From Phyllobacterium sp. 21LDTY02-6 (lineage in GTDB: Bacteria > Pseudomonadota > Alphaproteobacteria > Rhizobiales > Rhizobiaceae), in NCBI RefSeq assembly GCF_023554255.2, contig NZ_JAMJWD020000002.1, positions 124,001-188,000 on the forward strand: DNA of 64,000 nt, written 5' to 3'. Both the position numbers and the translations under genes were made by a program. The stretch's first letter is position 1. Every line of letters begins with the position of its first letter. Below the pieces are notes generated by a model. That model had not been told where the DNA came from. It searched no databases and was given only the letters and a program-made list of their open reading frames with translations. Positions 53,957-62,057 of this stretch are shown here, one piece after another.

Positions 53957-55719
53957 CAGTTGACGCTCCCGGCCGGACGAGACGCGGCGACCACGCCCGC
54001 GCTCCTGTCATCGTAAAATCCGCGCAGTTCCACCATTGACCTGCCGAAGGCTTCTGCCGGCATGGCCACCAACGCATGGCCCGCTGGATAAAGCGACAAC
54101 GAGACCAGCGTTGCCAGATCGGCATCCGCGAGATCCTGCCGCGTCCGGTGGTAGGGCGTGTTCAGATCGAAATACCCGTGCTGCACCAGCACCTTGAGCC
54201 TGGCGTTCAACCGCAGGGCATAGGCAAGATCGACCAGGCACGTCGCGGTACGGTCGGCCCCGAGAGCCAGCCTGCTGTCGGGCTTGTAGTCCCAGATCAC
54301 TGGTCCGCGCGCGTTCTGATCGAGATAATGCGCCTTCGTCCTGTATCCCGTCATTGCCTCCTGATAGGGTTTGATCGCATCGTAATATATGTCGCCCGCC
54401 ACGAACGCCGGGTCATGCCGCGAGGGTTCGATGAACTTCCGCCCGTCATTAATGCTGAGGACGCCCTTTTCCGGGGCGAACAGCACTCGAAAGCGCTGCG
54501 CCGACATATTGGGCGCCCGGACCCATGGATTGTCCGCAGGGCCGGCACCAGGCTCATAGGACTTGCCTATGCCCGTCATGGCATGGAGCGTGTCGATGAA
54601 GGACTTTGCCGCCGCGGTCTTCAGATAGGCGTCCCATCTGGTCCGGTCATAGCCGGGCCGCGCCTCATCGTCATAGACCGTATCGAAGACCCTCCAGTAC
54701 AGCGTGGTGAACCGGTCGCTGAATTCGAACATTTCCTGCTCCGCGGTTGCGAGGCTTATGACGAGCCGCTCCGCTTTCTTGTGATGGCGCGCGATGAGCA
54801 GATAGGTCGGAAAATTTCCTGCGCAACTGACTGCATGCGCGTCGCAATCGCTATTGCCGTTGAGATAGGGCGAATTCAGGATCAGCCCCGACAGGATGTT
54901 GGCCGGCTTGCCGCCGGGATCGGCCGCATAATTCCGCGAACCCTCTTCGAGCAGCAGCCTGGCCATGATCGGCGCGCGCATGCCGCCATAGGACACGCCA
55001 TAGATGTATTTCGGCGAGGACTGGCGATTGTTGGCATTGATATAGCTGATGATGAAATCGCGCAGGACCTTGGCATCGCTGTCGACGCCCCAGAAGTCCC
55101 TGTTCATATGGGGCAGGATCGCCGCCGAATAGCCCGTTCCCACCGGATCGACGAAAACGAGGTCGGTCCTGTCGAGCAGGCTGGCGGGATTGTCTTGATA
55201 CGAACCATTGCCGGCATCCTTGGGGCCGAGCGCGCCGAAATCCAGCGCTGCCGAGGAGGCACCGGGGCCGCCGTTGAAGACAAAGGTCACGGGCCGCAAA
55301 TCCTTGTCCCTGGCGTCGTCGCTCGTATAGGCCGTGTAGAAGATCGCGGCCTCTGCCGCCCCTTCCGGAGGCGCGCTGTTCGGCCGAATCTTCATCTTCG
55401 TCAGATCATAGGCGACGAGGTGACCGGCCGTGGCCGTATACGCTATCGTCGCCCCGTTGATGGTGGCCGTGTGGCGCCGGCTGGATGGCGTCTGGCTCAC
55501 CTGCGCATAGTCCACCGAATCATAGGCGTCATAGGGCCGGTCGGACGTCTCGGCTGCATCGGGCAGCTCGTCGTTCGACACTGGCGGCGCGGCCACCGGG
55601 AATGCCGGGAATGCCGATACTGCCGATACTGATTTCGGTGGAGAAATGTCGGAGTCGGAGCCGCCGTCACAGGCGGACAGGATCAAGGCCAGCGCAAACG
55701 AAAACGAGCGCAATCTCAT
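53956..55719 (-). CDS. S10 serine-carboxypeptidase-like lipoprotein, module 1
   Basis: A 587-residue protein from the ATG at 55719 (GAGG upstream). The signal ends in LILSAC (Cys17), so it is lipid-anchored. The S10 fold shows RPVTFVFNGGPGASSAALDFGALGPK (oxyanion region), DLVFVDPVGTGYSAAI, the nucleophile elbow YGVSYGGMRAP (Ser about 243), an aspartate in HGYFDLNTPYHRT and a histidine in SLYPAGHALVAMP. The catalytic triad is therefore intact. The canonical ESYGG is VSYGG here, unlike its paralogue at 62058. Substrate unknown; possibly a peptide C-terminus in the envelope or growth medium. Confidence 0.85.
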   Translation of the reverse strand: MRLRSFSFALALILSACDGGSDSDISPPKSVSAVSAFPAFPVAAPPVSNDELPDAAETSDRPYDAYDSVDYAQVSQTPSSRRHTATINGATIAYTATAGHLVAYDLTKMKIRPNSAPPEGAAEAAIFYTAYTSDDARDKDLRPVTFVFNGGPGASSAALDFGALGPKDAGNGSYQDNPASLLDRTDLVFVDPVGTGYSAAILPHMNRDFWGVDSDAKVLRDFIISYINANNRQSSPKYIYGVSYGGMRAPIMARLLLEEGSRNYAADPGGKPANILSGLILNSPYLNGNSDCDAHAVSCAGNFPTYLLIARHHKKAERLVISLATAEQEMFEFSDRFTTLYWRVFDTVYDDEARPGYDRTRWDAYLKTAAAKSFIDTLHAMTGIGKSYEPGAGPADNPWVRAPNMSAQRFRVLFAPEKGVLSINDGRKFIEPSRHDPAFVAGDIYYDAIKPYQEAMTGYRTKAHYLDQNARGPVIWDYKPDSRLALGADRTATCLVDLAYALRLNARLKVLVQHGYFDLNTPYHRTRQDLADADLATLVSLSLYPAGHALVAMPAEAFGRSMVELRGFYDDRSAGVVAASRPAGSVN

Positions 55720-55915
55720 GAAAGACCTCACAATAATCATGATGAAACTTTGGTAGTAAAAATCGAAGAGGTAATGAAAAGACCGTAGGCGGCTCGATAG
55801 AAGCCCTTCGCGAGGCCAACGTCAACAGGGATTATCGGCGGCTCCCGGGCGGTTCCGGCCGATACGATACCAAGGACTTATGGACTTCCGGCGCCATCAT
55901 ACCCACATCGGTCCC

Positions 55916-57295
55916 ATGGATACGCCACGACCCGTTTTCACCCCGCCCGCCCCTGTTCCCCGCACGGGTCCCGTCGGCACGCTGCAATTGATCCGGACCG
56001 TGTATCGCAACCCGCTGGAACTGTGGGGCGAGCCTTCCTACAATGAACCATGGGTATCGATCGAATGGTCCTTCGCCCATACGATCATCGCCAATGATCC
56101 GGGTCTCATCCGGCACGTGCTCGTCGACAACGCCAGGAACTACCGCATGGCCGCCGTGCGCCAGCGCATATTGCGGCCGATCCTGCGCGATGGGCTGCTG
56201 ACCGCCGAAGGCGAGACGTGGAAGCGGTCCCGCAAGGCCATGGCTCCCGTTTTCACCCCGCGCCATATTCACGGCTTCGCCGAGGCGATGAAGAAAACGA
56301 CCGAGAGCTTCGCCGACCGATATGCGGATGCGCGCGGCCCGGTTGACGTCTCCCGCGACATGACGATGCTGACCTACGATATTCTGGCCGAGACGCTGTT
56401 TTCCGGCGAGATCGCGGGTGATCCAGACAGTTTTTCGCACGAGGTGGACCGGCTTTTCGAGACGATGGGCCGCGTCGATCCGCTCGATCTTCTCGGCGCG
56501 CCGCAATGGCTGCCGCGCTTTACCCAGTTGCGCGGACGCAGGGCGCTCGCCTTCTTCCGCCAGATCGTCGCCAGCACCATCGAAATGCGCAAGGCGCGCA
56601 TCGATCGGGACGGCGATGCGGTGCCCAGCGATTTCCTCACGCTCCTGTTGCGCACGGAAGGGCCGGACGGGCTCTCCCGCGCGGAGATCGAGGACAATAT
56701 CATCACATTCATCGGCGCCGGGCACGAGACCACCGCCCGCGCGCTCGGGTGGACGCTCTATCTCCTGTCGAAGGCGCCGTGGGAACGCGACGGCATCGAG
56801 CAGGAGATCGACGATTTCATGGACCGGCGCGACCTGCCGCCGCCGCATGAATGGCTGGACGCCCTGCCGCTGACGCGGGCGGCCTTCGAGGAGGCGATGC
56901 GGCTTTACCCGCCGGCTCCCTCCATCAACCGCGAGCCGGTCGAAGACGACAGATATCAGGACCTGCTGCTGCCGAAAGGCGCGGCCGTGCTCGTCATGCC
57001 GTGGACGGTGCATCGCCACCGGCTCTATTGGGAACAGCCGGATGCCTTCCTGCCCTCGCGGTTTCATCCGGAAAACCGATCCAGGATCGACCGCTTCCAG
57101 TATCTGCCCTTCGGCGCCGGGCCCCGGGTGTGCATCGGCGCCAGTTTCGCATTGCAGGAGGCGGTTATCGCACTCGCCATCCTGCTTCATCGCTACCGTT
57201 TCGACATGGCCGACGAAACGCAGCCCTGGCCGGTGCAGAAGTTGACCACGCAGCCGGATGGTGGTCTACCAATGGTTGTGATACCCCGACGATGA
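55916..57295 (+). CDS. Cytochrome P450
   Basis: A 459-residue P450 from the ATG at 55916; an ATG at 55880 would add 12 residues and has a short AAGGA before it. Motifs: I-helix FIGAGHETTARALGW, K-helix EEAMRLYPPAPSINR (ExxR), the PERF-like PSRFHPENR, and the heme loop FGAGPRVCIGASFALQE with the cysteine ligand. No membrane anchor is present, so it is a soluble bacterial P450 that needs separate redox partners; none is encoded nearby. The substrate is unknown. It is followed after ten bases by the LOV kinase gene. Confidence 0.95.
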   Translation: MDTPRPVFTPPAPVPRTGPVGTLQLIRTVYRNPLELWGEPSYNEPWVSIEWSFAHTIIANDPGLIRHVLVDNARNYRMAAVRQRILRPILRDGLLTAEGETWKRSRKAMAPVFTPRHIHGFAEAMKKTTESFADRYADARGPVDVSRDMTMLTYDILAETLFSGEIAGDPDSFSHEVDRLFETMGRVDPLDLLGAPQWLPRFTQLRGRRALAFFRQIVASTIEMRKARIDRDGDAVPSDFLTLLLRTEGPDGLSRAEIEDNIITFIGAGHETTARALGWTLYLLSKAPWERDGIEQEIDDFMDRRDLPPPHEWLDALPLTRAAFEEAMRLYPPAPSINREPVEDDRYQDLLLPKGAAVLVMPWTVHRHRLYWEQPDAFLPSRFHPENRSRIDRFQYLPFGAGPRVCIGASFALQEAVIALAILLHRYRFDMADETQPWPVQKLTTQPDGGLPMVVIPRR

Positions 57296-57305
57296 GGAAC
57301 TGGAT

Positions 57306-58340
57306 ATGGAGTCGGCAGGCCTTGCCCGCTTGGAAGATGAGGCGCTTTATCTTGCCCTGGAGAACATACCGCTTTCGGTGGTGCTGACGAATCCACACTT
57401 GCCCGACAATCCGCTGATTTATGTAAACCGGACCTTCGAAAACGCGACAGGATACAGCAAGCTCGCTTCCGTGGGCCGCAATTGCCGCTTTCTCCAGGGG
57501 CCGGACACGGACCCCGAGACAACCTCCGAAATCGCCCGCAATATCGGCAATCGACAGGAATTCACCATCGATATCCTGAATTATCGTGCCGATGGCGAAC
57601 CGTTCTGGAACCGCCTTCACATCACGCCGCTCTTTGGCAAGGACGGCGATCTGCGTTTCTTCCTTGGCGTACAGCGCATCCTTGGAAATCGCCGGGAGGC
57701 GACCATCGTCGGCGGCACCGAGGATCAGCCGCTGCGCGAGATGACCCACAGGGTGAAGAACCACCTGGCGATGGTGGTGAGCCTCATACGCCTGCAGGCG
57801 AGGAGCCGCTCGGACGATCCGCAGGCGGACTACACCAATCTCGCCCGCCGCGTGGAATCGCTGCAGATCCTCTATCACGAACTATCGGAAGCGAAGTCGG
57901 ACCTGGAATCCTCGGCCATGACCGATCTTTCCAGCTACATCCAGCGCATCGTGACGACGATGAGCGGGCTTGCGCTGAGCCGGACCATTCGCACCGAGGT
58001 CATCGTTCCGCCGATCGCCATAAGGACGGAGACCGCCGCTCATATCGGCCTGCTCCTGTCGGAGATCCTGACCAATGCCTATCAGCATGCCTTCGCCGAG
58101 CGGCAGAACGGCACCATCCGCATCCAGGTGAAACGGAACGACGACCGGATCAAGCTGCGCGTCCGCGACAATGGCAATGGCATTCCCGAGGGCAGGAACT
58201 GGCCCGAAAGCGGCAGTCTCGGCGGGCAGATCGTCCGCTCGCTGATTGGAGGGCTGAACGCCAGTCTCGAAGTCGTCCGCCTCGATCCGGGCACCGAGAT
58301 CAATATCAGCTTCGATACGGAAAGCGGCCAGCAATATTGA
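57306..58340 (+). CDS. Blue-light LOV-domain histidine kinase (HisKA_2 type)
   Basis: A 344-residue protein with GAGGAA six bases before the ATG. Residues about 12-125 are a LOV/PAS domain with the flavin-binding signature GRNCRFLQG (photoactive Cys60), YVNRTFENATGYS, NYRADGEPFWNRLHI and RFFLGVQ. A HisKA_2 dimerisation domain follows (LREMTHRVKNHLAMVVSLIRLQ, phospho-His148), and then a HATPase domain (LLLSEILTNAYQHAF, VRDNGNGIPEG, GGQIVRSLIGGLN). It should sense blue light through an FMN-cysteine adduct. The partner response regulator is not in the window. It is shorter than the Brucella LOV-HK, as it lacks the second PAS domain. Confidence 0.95.
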   Translation: MESAGLARLEDEALYLALENIPLSVVLTNPHLPDNPLIYVNRTFENATGYSKLASVGRNCRFLQGPDTDPETTSEIARNIGNRQEFTIDILNYRADGEPFWNRLHITPLFGKDGDLRFFLGVQRILGNRREATIVGGTEDQPLREMTHRVKNHLAMVVSLIRLQARSRSDDPQADYTNLARRVESLQILYHELSEAKSDLESSAMTDLSSYIQRIVTTMSGLALSRTIRTEVIVPPIAIRTETAAHIGLLLSEILTNAYQHAFAERQNGTIRIQVKRNDDRIKLRVRDNGNGIPEGRNWPESGSLGGQIVRSLIGGLNASLEVVRLDPGTEINISFDTESGQQY

Positions 58341-58421
58341 TTTCGGGCCACACCGGCCTCGACCAATGTCGACCTGCGCCTCGGCTTCGGCGGGCGTCGC
58401 CGCGTCCGGCCGGGATTCCCC

Positions 58422-59255
58422 TCAGCCCAGTCTTTGCGCATGCCAGCCGATGTGCTCGGCCATGAAGGTCGAGATGAAGAAATAGGAGTGGTCGTAGCCG
58501 TCGCGCATGTTGAGCGTCAGCGGTATGCCCGCCGCCTTGCAGGCGTCCTCCAGCAGCCAGGGCCGCAGGCCGTCATCCAGGAATCCATCCGCCTTGCCCT
58601 GGTCGACAAGCAGCTCCGGTATGCGGAACCCGTCTTCGATCAGCGCCACGCTGTCATAGGCGCGCCAGGCATTTTCGTCCGGGCCGAGATATTTCTCGAA
58701 GGCCGGACGCGACCAGCCGGCGACCATCGGGCGCGCTATCGGCGCGAACGCCGAAACCGAGCGGAAGCGGCCGGGGTTCTTCAATGCCAGCGTTATCGCG
58801 CCATGGCCGCCCATGGAGTGGCCGAAAATCGCCTGCCGCTCCATATCCAGCGGGAAATTTTCGGCGATGAGCGCCGGCAGCTCCGCCGCGACATAGCTCT
58901 CCATGTTGTAATTGGCGGCCCAGGGCTGCTGCGTCGCATCGAGATAGAAGCCGGCGCCGCTGCCGAACTGCCAATTGTCCTTTTCGTCGGGCACGGTTTC
59001 GCCGCGCGGGCTGGTATCCGGGCAGATGATGGCGATGCCCAGTTCGGCGGCCGCCTGCCGGTACTCGCCCTTGTCCATGACATTCTGATGGGTGCAGGTC
59101 AGCCCGGAAAGGTACCAGAGCGCCGGAACCGAGCCCTGTTTCGCCTGCGGCGGCAGGAAGACCGCGAAGGTCATGTCGCATTGGCATGCCTCGCTCCTGT
59201 GGCGATAGACCCCTTGGGTTCCGGCAAAACTCCGGGCGAGGGAAAGCGTTTCCAT
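58422..59255 (-). CDS. fghA: S-formylglutathione hydrolase
   Basis: A 277-residue esterase-D-family enzyme from the ATG at 59255. Visible features: FAVFLPPQAKQGSVPALWYLSGLTCTHQNVMDKGEYRQAA, CPDTSPRGETVPDE, the nucleophile elbow GHSMGGHGAITLAL, and the histidine in DGYDHSYFFISTF. It hydrolyses S-formylglutathione to formate and glutathione, the second step of glutathione-dependent formaldehyde oxidation. frmA is the first gene of the same minus-strand series. Confidence 0.94.
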   Translation of the reverse strand: METLSLARSFAGTQGVYRHRSEACQCDMTFAVFLPPQAKQGSVPALWYLSGLTCTHQNVMDKGEYRQAAAELGIAIICPDTSPRGETVPDEKDNWQFGSGAGFYLDATQQPWAANYNMESYVAAELPALIAENFPLDMERQAIFGHSMGGHGAITLALKNPGRFRSVSAFAPIARPMVAGWSRPAFEKYLGPDENAWRAYDSVALIEDGFRIPELLVDQGKADGFLDDGLRPWLLEDACKAAGIPLTLNMRDGYDHSYFFISTFMAEHIGWHAQRLG

Positions 59256-59269
59256 GGGCCTGCTCCTGT

Positions 59270-59899
59270 CTATTGGCCGAGCGAGACGGCGACATTGACC
59301 GCCGCTGCTACCAGAACCGTGTTGAAAAAGAACGATACGACCGAATGTACGAGATTGACCTTGCGCATATCTGTCGTCGTGATCGCGGTATCCGACGTCT
59401 GTCCGGTCATGCCGATGACGAAGGAGAAATACAGGAACTCGATGCCGCCGGGCTCCGTGCCGCCGGGGAAACCCAGCCCGCCGGCATGCGGGCTGCCATG
59501 ACCGGCGCCGGGTTGCCAATAGAGATGGGCATAGTGGATGGCCGCCATCATGTGGATCGTCAGCCAGCCGAGCGGCACCGAGGCGAGCGCCAGCGCAAGA
59601 TCGACGGGATGCGGGCGCTGTGCCGAATTGATGAGTGCAAAGAGCGAGCCGACCGCGACGATGACGGCGCCGAGCGTCACGGCGAAGATGAGCCACACCG
59701 GCACATCGGAGCGGGCGGCATTGCGGCGCAGATAATCCGCCGTCAGCGCCGGAAGCCGGATCGAAGTCAGCACCAGATAAAGAATGAAGAACAGGTTCGC
59801 GGCCACCAGATAGGACAGCCGCGGCGCCAGCCAGAGGGCGACGACAAAGCCGGCAATTCCACCGATGGCGCCGATGAAAAAGGGCTGGTGCCGCGACAT
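59270..59899 (-). CDS. DUF1345-family membrane protein
   Basis: A 209-residue protein with about five membrane helices. It shows the DUF1345 pattern HMMAAIHYAHLYW near the middle and the FLYFSFVIGMTGQTSDTAITTTDMRKVNLVHSVVSFFFNTVL segment near the C-terminus. Function unknown. It lies between fghA (14-base gap) and elaA (5-base gap) in a tightly packed operon. Confidence 0.88.
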   Translation of the reverse strand: MSRHQPFFIGAIGGIAGFVVALWLAPRLSYLVAANLFFILYLVLTSIRLPALTADYLRRNAARSDVPVWLIFAVTLGAVIVAVGSLFALINSAQRPHPVDLALALASVPLGWLTIHMMAAIHYAHLYWQPGAGHGSPHAGGLGFPGGTEPGGIEFLYFSFVIGMTGQTSDTAITTTDMRKVNLVHSVVSFFFNTVLVAAAVNVAVSLGQ

Positions 59900-59904
59900 G
59901 CCGC

Positions 59905-60372
59905 CTACTCCGTCAGCATCATGGCTGGCCGCTGCATGTCGATATGCGGAATATCGTCCTCGAGATATTCATCCGATACCGCGACGAAGCCGAACGACCC
60001 GTAAAACTCCGTCAGATGGCTCTGCGCCGACAGGCGGATCGGCTGGGCGGCATAGAGCCGCTCGCACTGGCTGACCGCTTCGGCCATCAGCCTGTCGCCG
60101 AGACGCCTGCCGCGATGCGCGGGCGAGACGACGACGCGCCCGATCCGCGGCGTCGGATCGGCCGGCGTGCCGCCGCGGATACGGGCATAGCCCAGAAGTT
60201 CGCTCCCCTGCATCAGCCGCAGGTGGAGCGCATCGATATCCTTGCCGTCGAGCTCGGGATAAGGGCATTTCTGCTCGACGACGAATACATCGACGCGCAG
60301 CTTCATGACCTCGTAGAGATCGCGCGCCGACATCTGCTCGAGACCGCTGAGGATGACGCGGTAATCCGCCAT
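59905..60372 (-). CDS. elaA: GNAT-family acetyltransferase, ElaA-like
   Basis: A 155-residue acetyltransferase with the ElaA pattern: LYEVMKLRVDVFVVEQKCPYPELDGKDIDALHL, the acetyl-CoA binding loop RVVVSPAHRGRRLGDRLMAEAV and YGSFGFVAVSDEYLEDDIPHIDM. The substrate is unknown. Its start overlaps the frmA stop by one base, so they are cotranslated. Confidence 0.9.
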   Translation of the reverse strand: MADYRVILSGLEQMSARDLYEVMKLRVDVFVVEQKCPYPELDGKDIDALHLRLMQGSELLGYARIRGGTPADPTPRIGRVVVSPAHRGRRLGDRLMAEAVSQCERLYAAQPIRLSAQSHLTEFYGSFGFVAVSDEYLEDDIPHIDMQRPAMMLTE

Positions 60373-61484
60373 CAGAACGTCACGACGCTGCGGATGGATT
60401 TGCCCTCATGCATGAGATCGAACGCCGTGTTGATCTCGTCGAGCGGCATGGTGTGGGTGATGAGGCTGTCGATGTCGATCTTGCCCTCCATGTACCAGTC
60501 GACGATCTTCGGCACGTCCGTGCGACCGCGCGCGCCGCCAAAGGCAGTGCCGCGCCAGTTGCGGCCCGTCACCAGTTGGAACGGCCGCGTCGATATTTCC
60601 TTGCCGGCTTCGGCGACGCCGATGACGATGCTGGTGCCCCAGCCGCGATGGCAGCACTCCAGCGCCTGGCGCATGACATTGGTATTGCCGGTGGCATCGA
60701 AGGAGAAATCGGCGCCGCCATCGGTCAGGTCCTGGATGGCCTGGACCACCTTGTCATTGCCGACCTCCTTCGGATTGACGAAATGCGTCATGCCGAATTT
60801 GCGCGCCATCTCCACCTTGCCCGGATTGATGTCGACCCCGACGATCTTGTCGGCGCCGACCATGCGGGCGCCCTGGATGACGTTGAGCCCGATGCCGCCG
60901 AGGCCGAAGACGACGACATTGGCCCCGGGCCAGACCTTGCCGGTATAGATCACGGCGCCGATGCCGGTGGTGACGCCGCAGCCGATATAGCAGATCTTGT
61001 CGAAGGGCGCGTCTTCACGGACTTTCGCCAGCGCAATCTCCGGCAGCACGGTGAAATTGGAGAATGTCGAGCAGCCCATATAGTGAAACACTTCACCGCC
61101 ATCGCAGGAGAAGCGGCTGGTGCCGTCCGGCATCACGCCCTGGCCCTGCGTCGCGCGGATGGAGGTGCACAGGTTCGACCGCTGCGAAAGGCAGGTCTTG
61201 CACTGGCGGCACTCCGGCGTATAGAGCGGAATGACGTGATCGCCGACCTTCAGCGACGTCACGCCGGCGCCGATCTCGCGCACGACGCCCGCGCCCTCAT
61301 GGCCGAGAATGGCCGGGAACTTCCCCTCCGAATCGAGCCCCGACAGCGTATAGGCATCCGTGTGGCAGACGCCGGTCGCCATGATCTCGACCAGCACTTC
61401 GCCCGGCTTGGGGCCGCCGATCTCCACCGTTTCGATGGTCAGTGGCTTGTTGGCTTCCCATGCGACGGCTGCGCGCGATTTCAT
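60372..61484 (-). CDS. frmA: S-(hydroxymethyl)glutathione dehydrogenase / class III alcohol dehydrogenase
   Basis: A 370-residue zinc dehydrogenase with very high-confidence class III features: VCHTDAYTLSGLDSEGKFPAILGHEGAGVV, the structural zinc cysteines CRQCKTCLSQRSNLC, FGLGGIGLNVIQGARMVGADKIVGVDIN, and the ending HTMPLDEINTAFDLMHEGKSIRSVVTF. It oxidises the formaldehyde-glutathione adduct with NAD. It leads the frmA-elaA-DUF1345-fghA operon. Confidence 0.96.
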   Translation of the reverse strand: MKSRAAVAWEANKPLTIETVEIGGPKPGEVLVEIMATGVCHTDAYTLSGLDSEGKFPAILGHEGAGVVREIGAGVTSLKVGDHVIPLYTPECRQCKTCLSQRSNLCTSIRATQGQGVMPDGTSRFSCDGGEVFHYMGCSTFSNFTVLPEIALAKVREDAPFDKICYIGCGVTTGIGAVIYTGKVWPGANVVVFGLGGIGLNVIQGARMVGADKIVGVDINPGKVEMARKFGMTHFVNPKEVGNDKVVQAIQDLTDGGADFSFDATGNTNVMRQALECCHRGWGTSIVIGVAEAGKEISTRPFQLVTGRNWRGTAFGGARGRTDVPKIVDWYMEGKIDIDSLITHTMPLDEINTAFDLMHEGKSIRSVVTF

Positions 61485-61643
61485 ATGACTGTCTCCCGAT
61501 GCGACTTGCGATTGCTGATTTGCTTTTCCGCACTATCAGGATCGCAGGGGAGCCCGTCAATCGAAGCGGCGACATTTGGTTGTCGAAATGCCGCCGATCC
61601 GATTGGGGGTCACAGGCAAGGTCGTGGAACCATACCAGCCTGT

Positions 61644-62045
61644 TTACTCTATGATTTGGGTGCCGCTCCTTTGATTGAGGTTCTGCCGGGCCGCCCTCAT
61701 CAAGGCTTGCGGGGTTCGGGCCGAGAGAAAATTCGAGATATCGGAAAGGGACACCGACCCGTCACCATTCTTGTCGATCTGCGCGAAATGATCGACGACA
61801 AACCCCCAGCCACTGGCTTGCGCCTGTTGGGCATCGATCAGATAGCCGCTCGGGCCCGCAGCCTTTTCGAATTGTGCCCGTATCTGTTCCTCGACCTTCT
61901 TCTGGACCAGTTCCGGCGTCATTTCCGGATATACCGTTCCGACCGGATCGGGAGGAGGCTGGCCTATATCATCAAAAGCCATCGTGAGCGACGTAGCGGC
62001 CAAGACCAGACCGGCAGCGAGTATGGCGATCAGGGAATGTTTCAT
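61644..62045 (-). CDS. Exported EF-hand protein, module 2
   Basis: A 133-residue protein with a signal peptide (about 1-23, TSLTMA|FD), a short proline-rich stretch, a helical segment (TPELVQKKVEEQIRAQFEKAA) and one EF-hand loop in IDKNGDGSVSLSD. The GWGFVVDHFAQIDKNGDG segment aligns with GWGYLIDHFAEIDSDHDG of the module 1 protein, so they are paralogues. It begins 12 bases after the carboxypeptidase stop. Confidence 0.82.
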   Translation of the reverse strand: MKHSLIAILAAGLVLAATSLTMAFDDIGQPPPDPVGTVYPEMTPELVQKKVEEQIRAQFEKAAGPSGYLIDAQQAQASGWGFVVDHFAQIDKNGDGSVSLSDISNFLSARTPQALMRAARQNLNQRSGTQIIE

Positions 62046-62057
62046 GACATATGGCTC

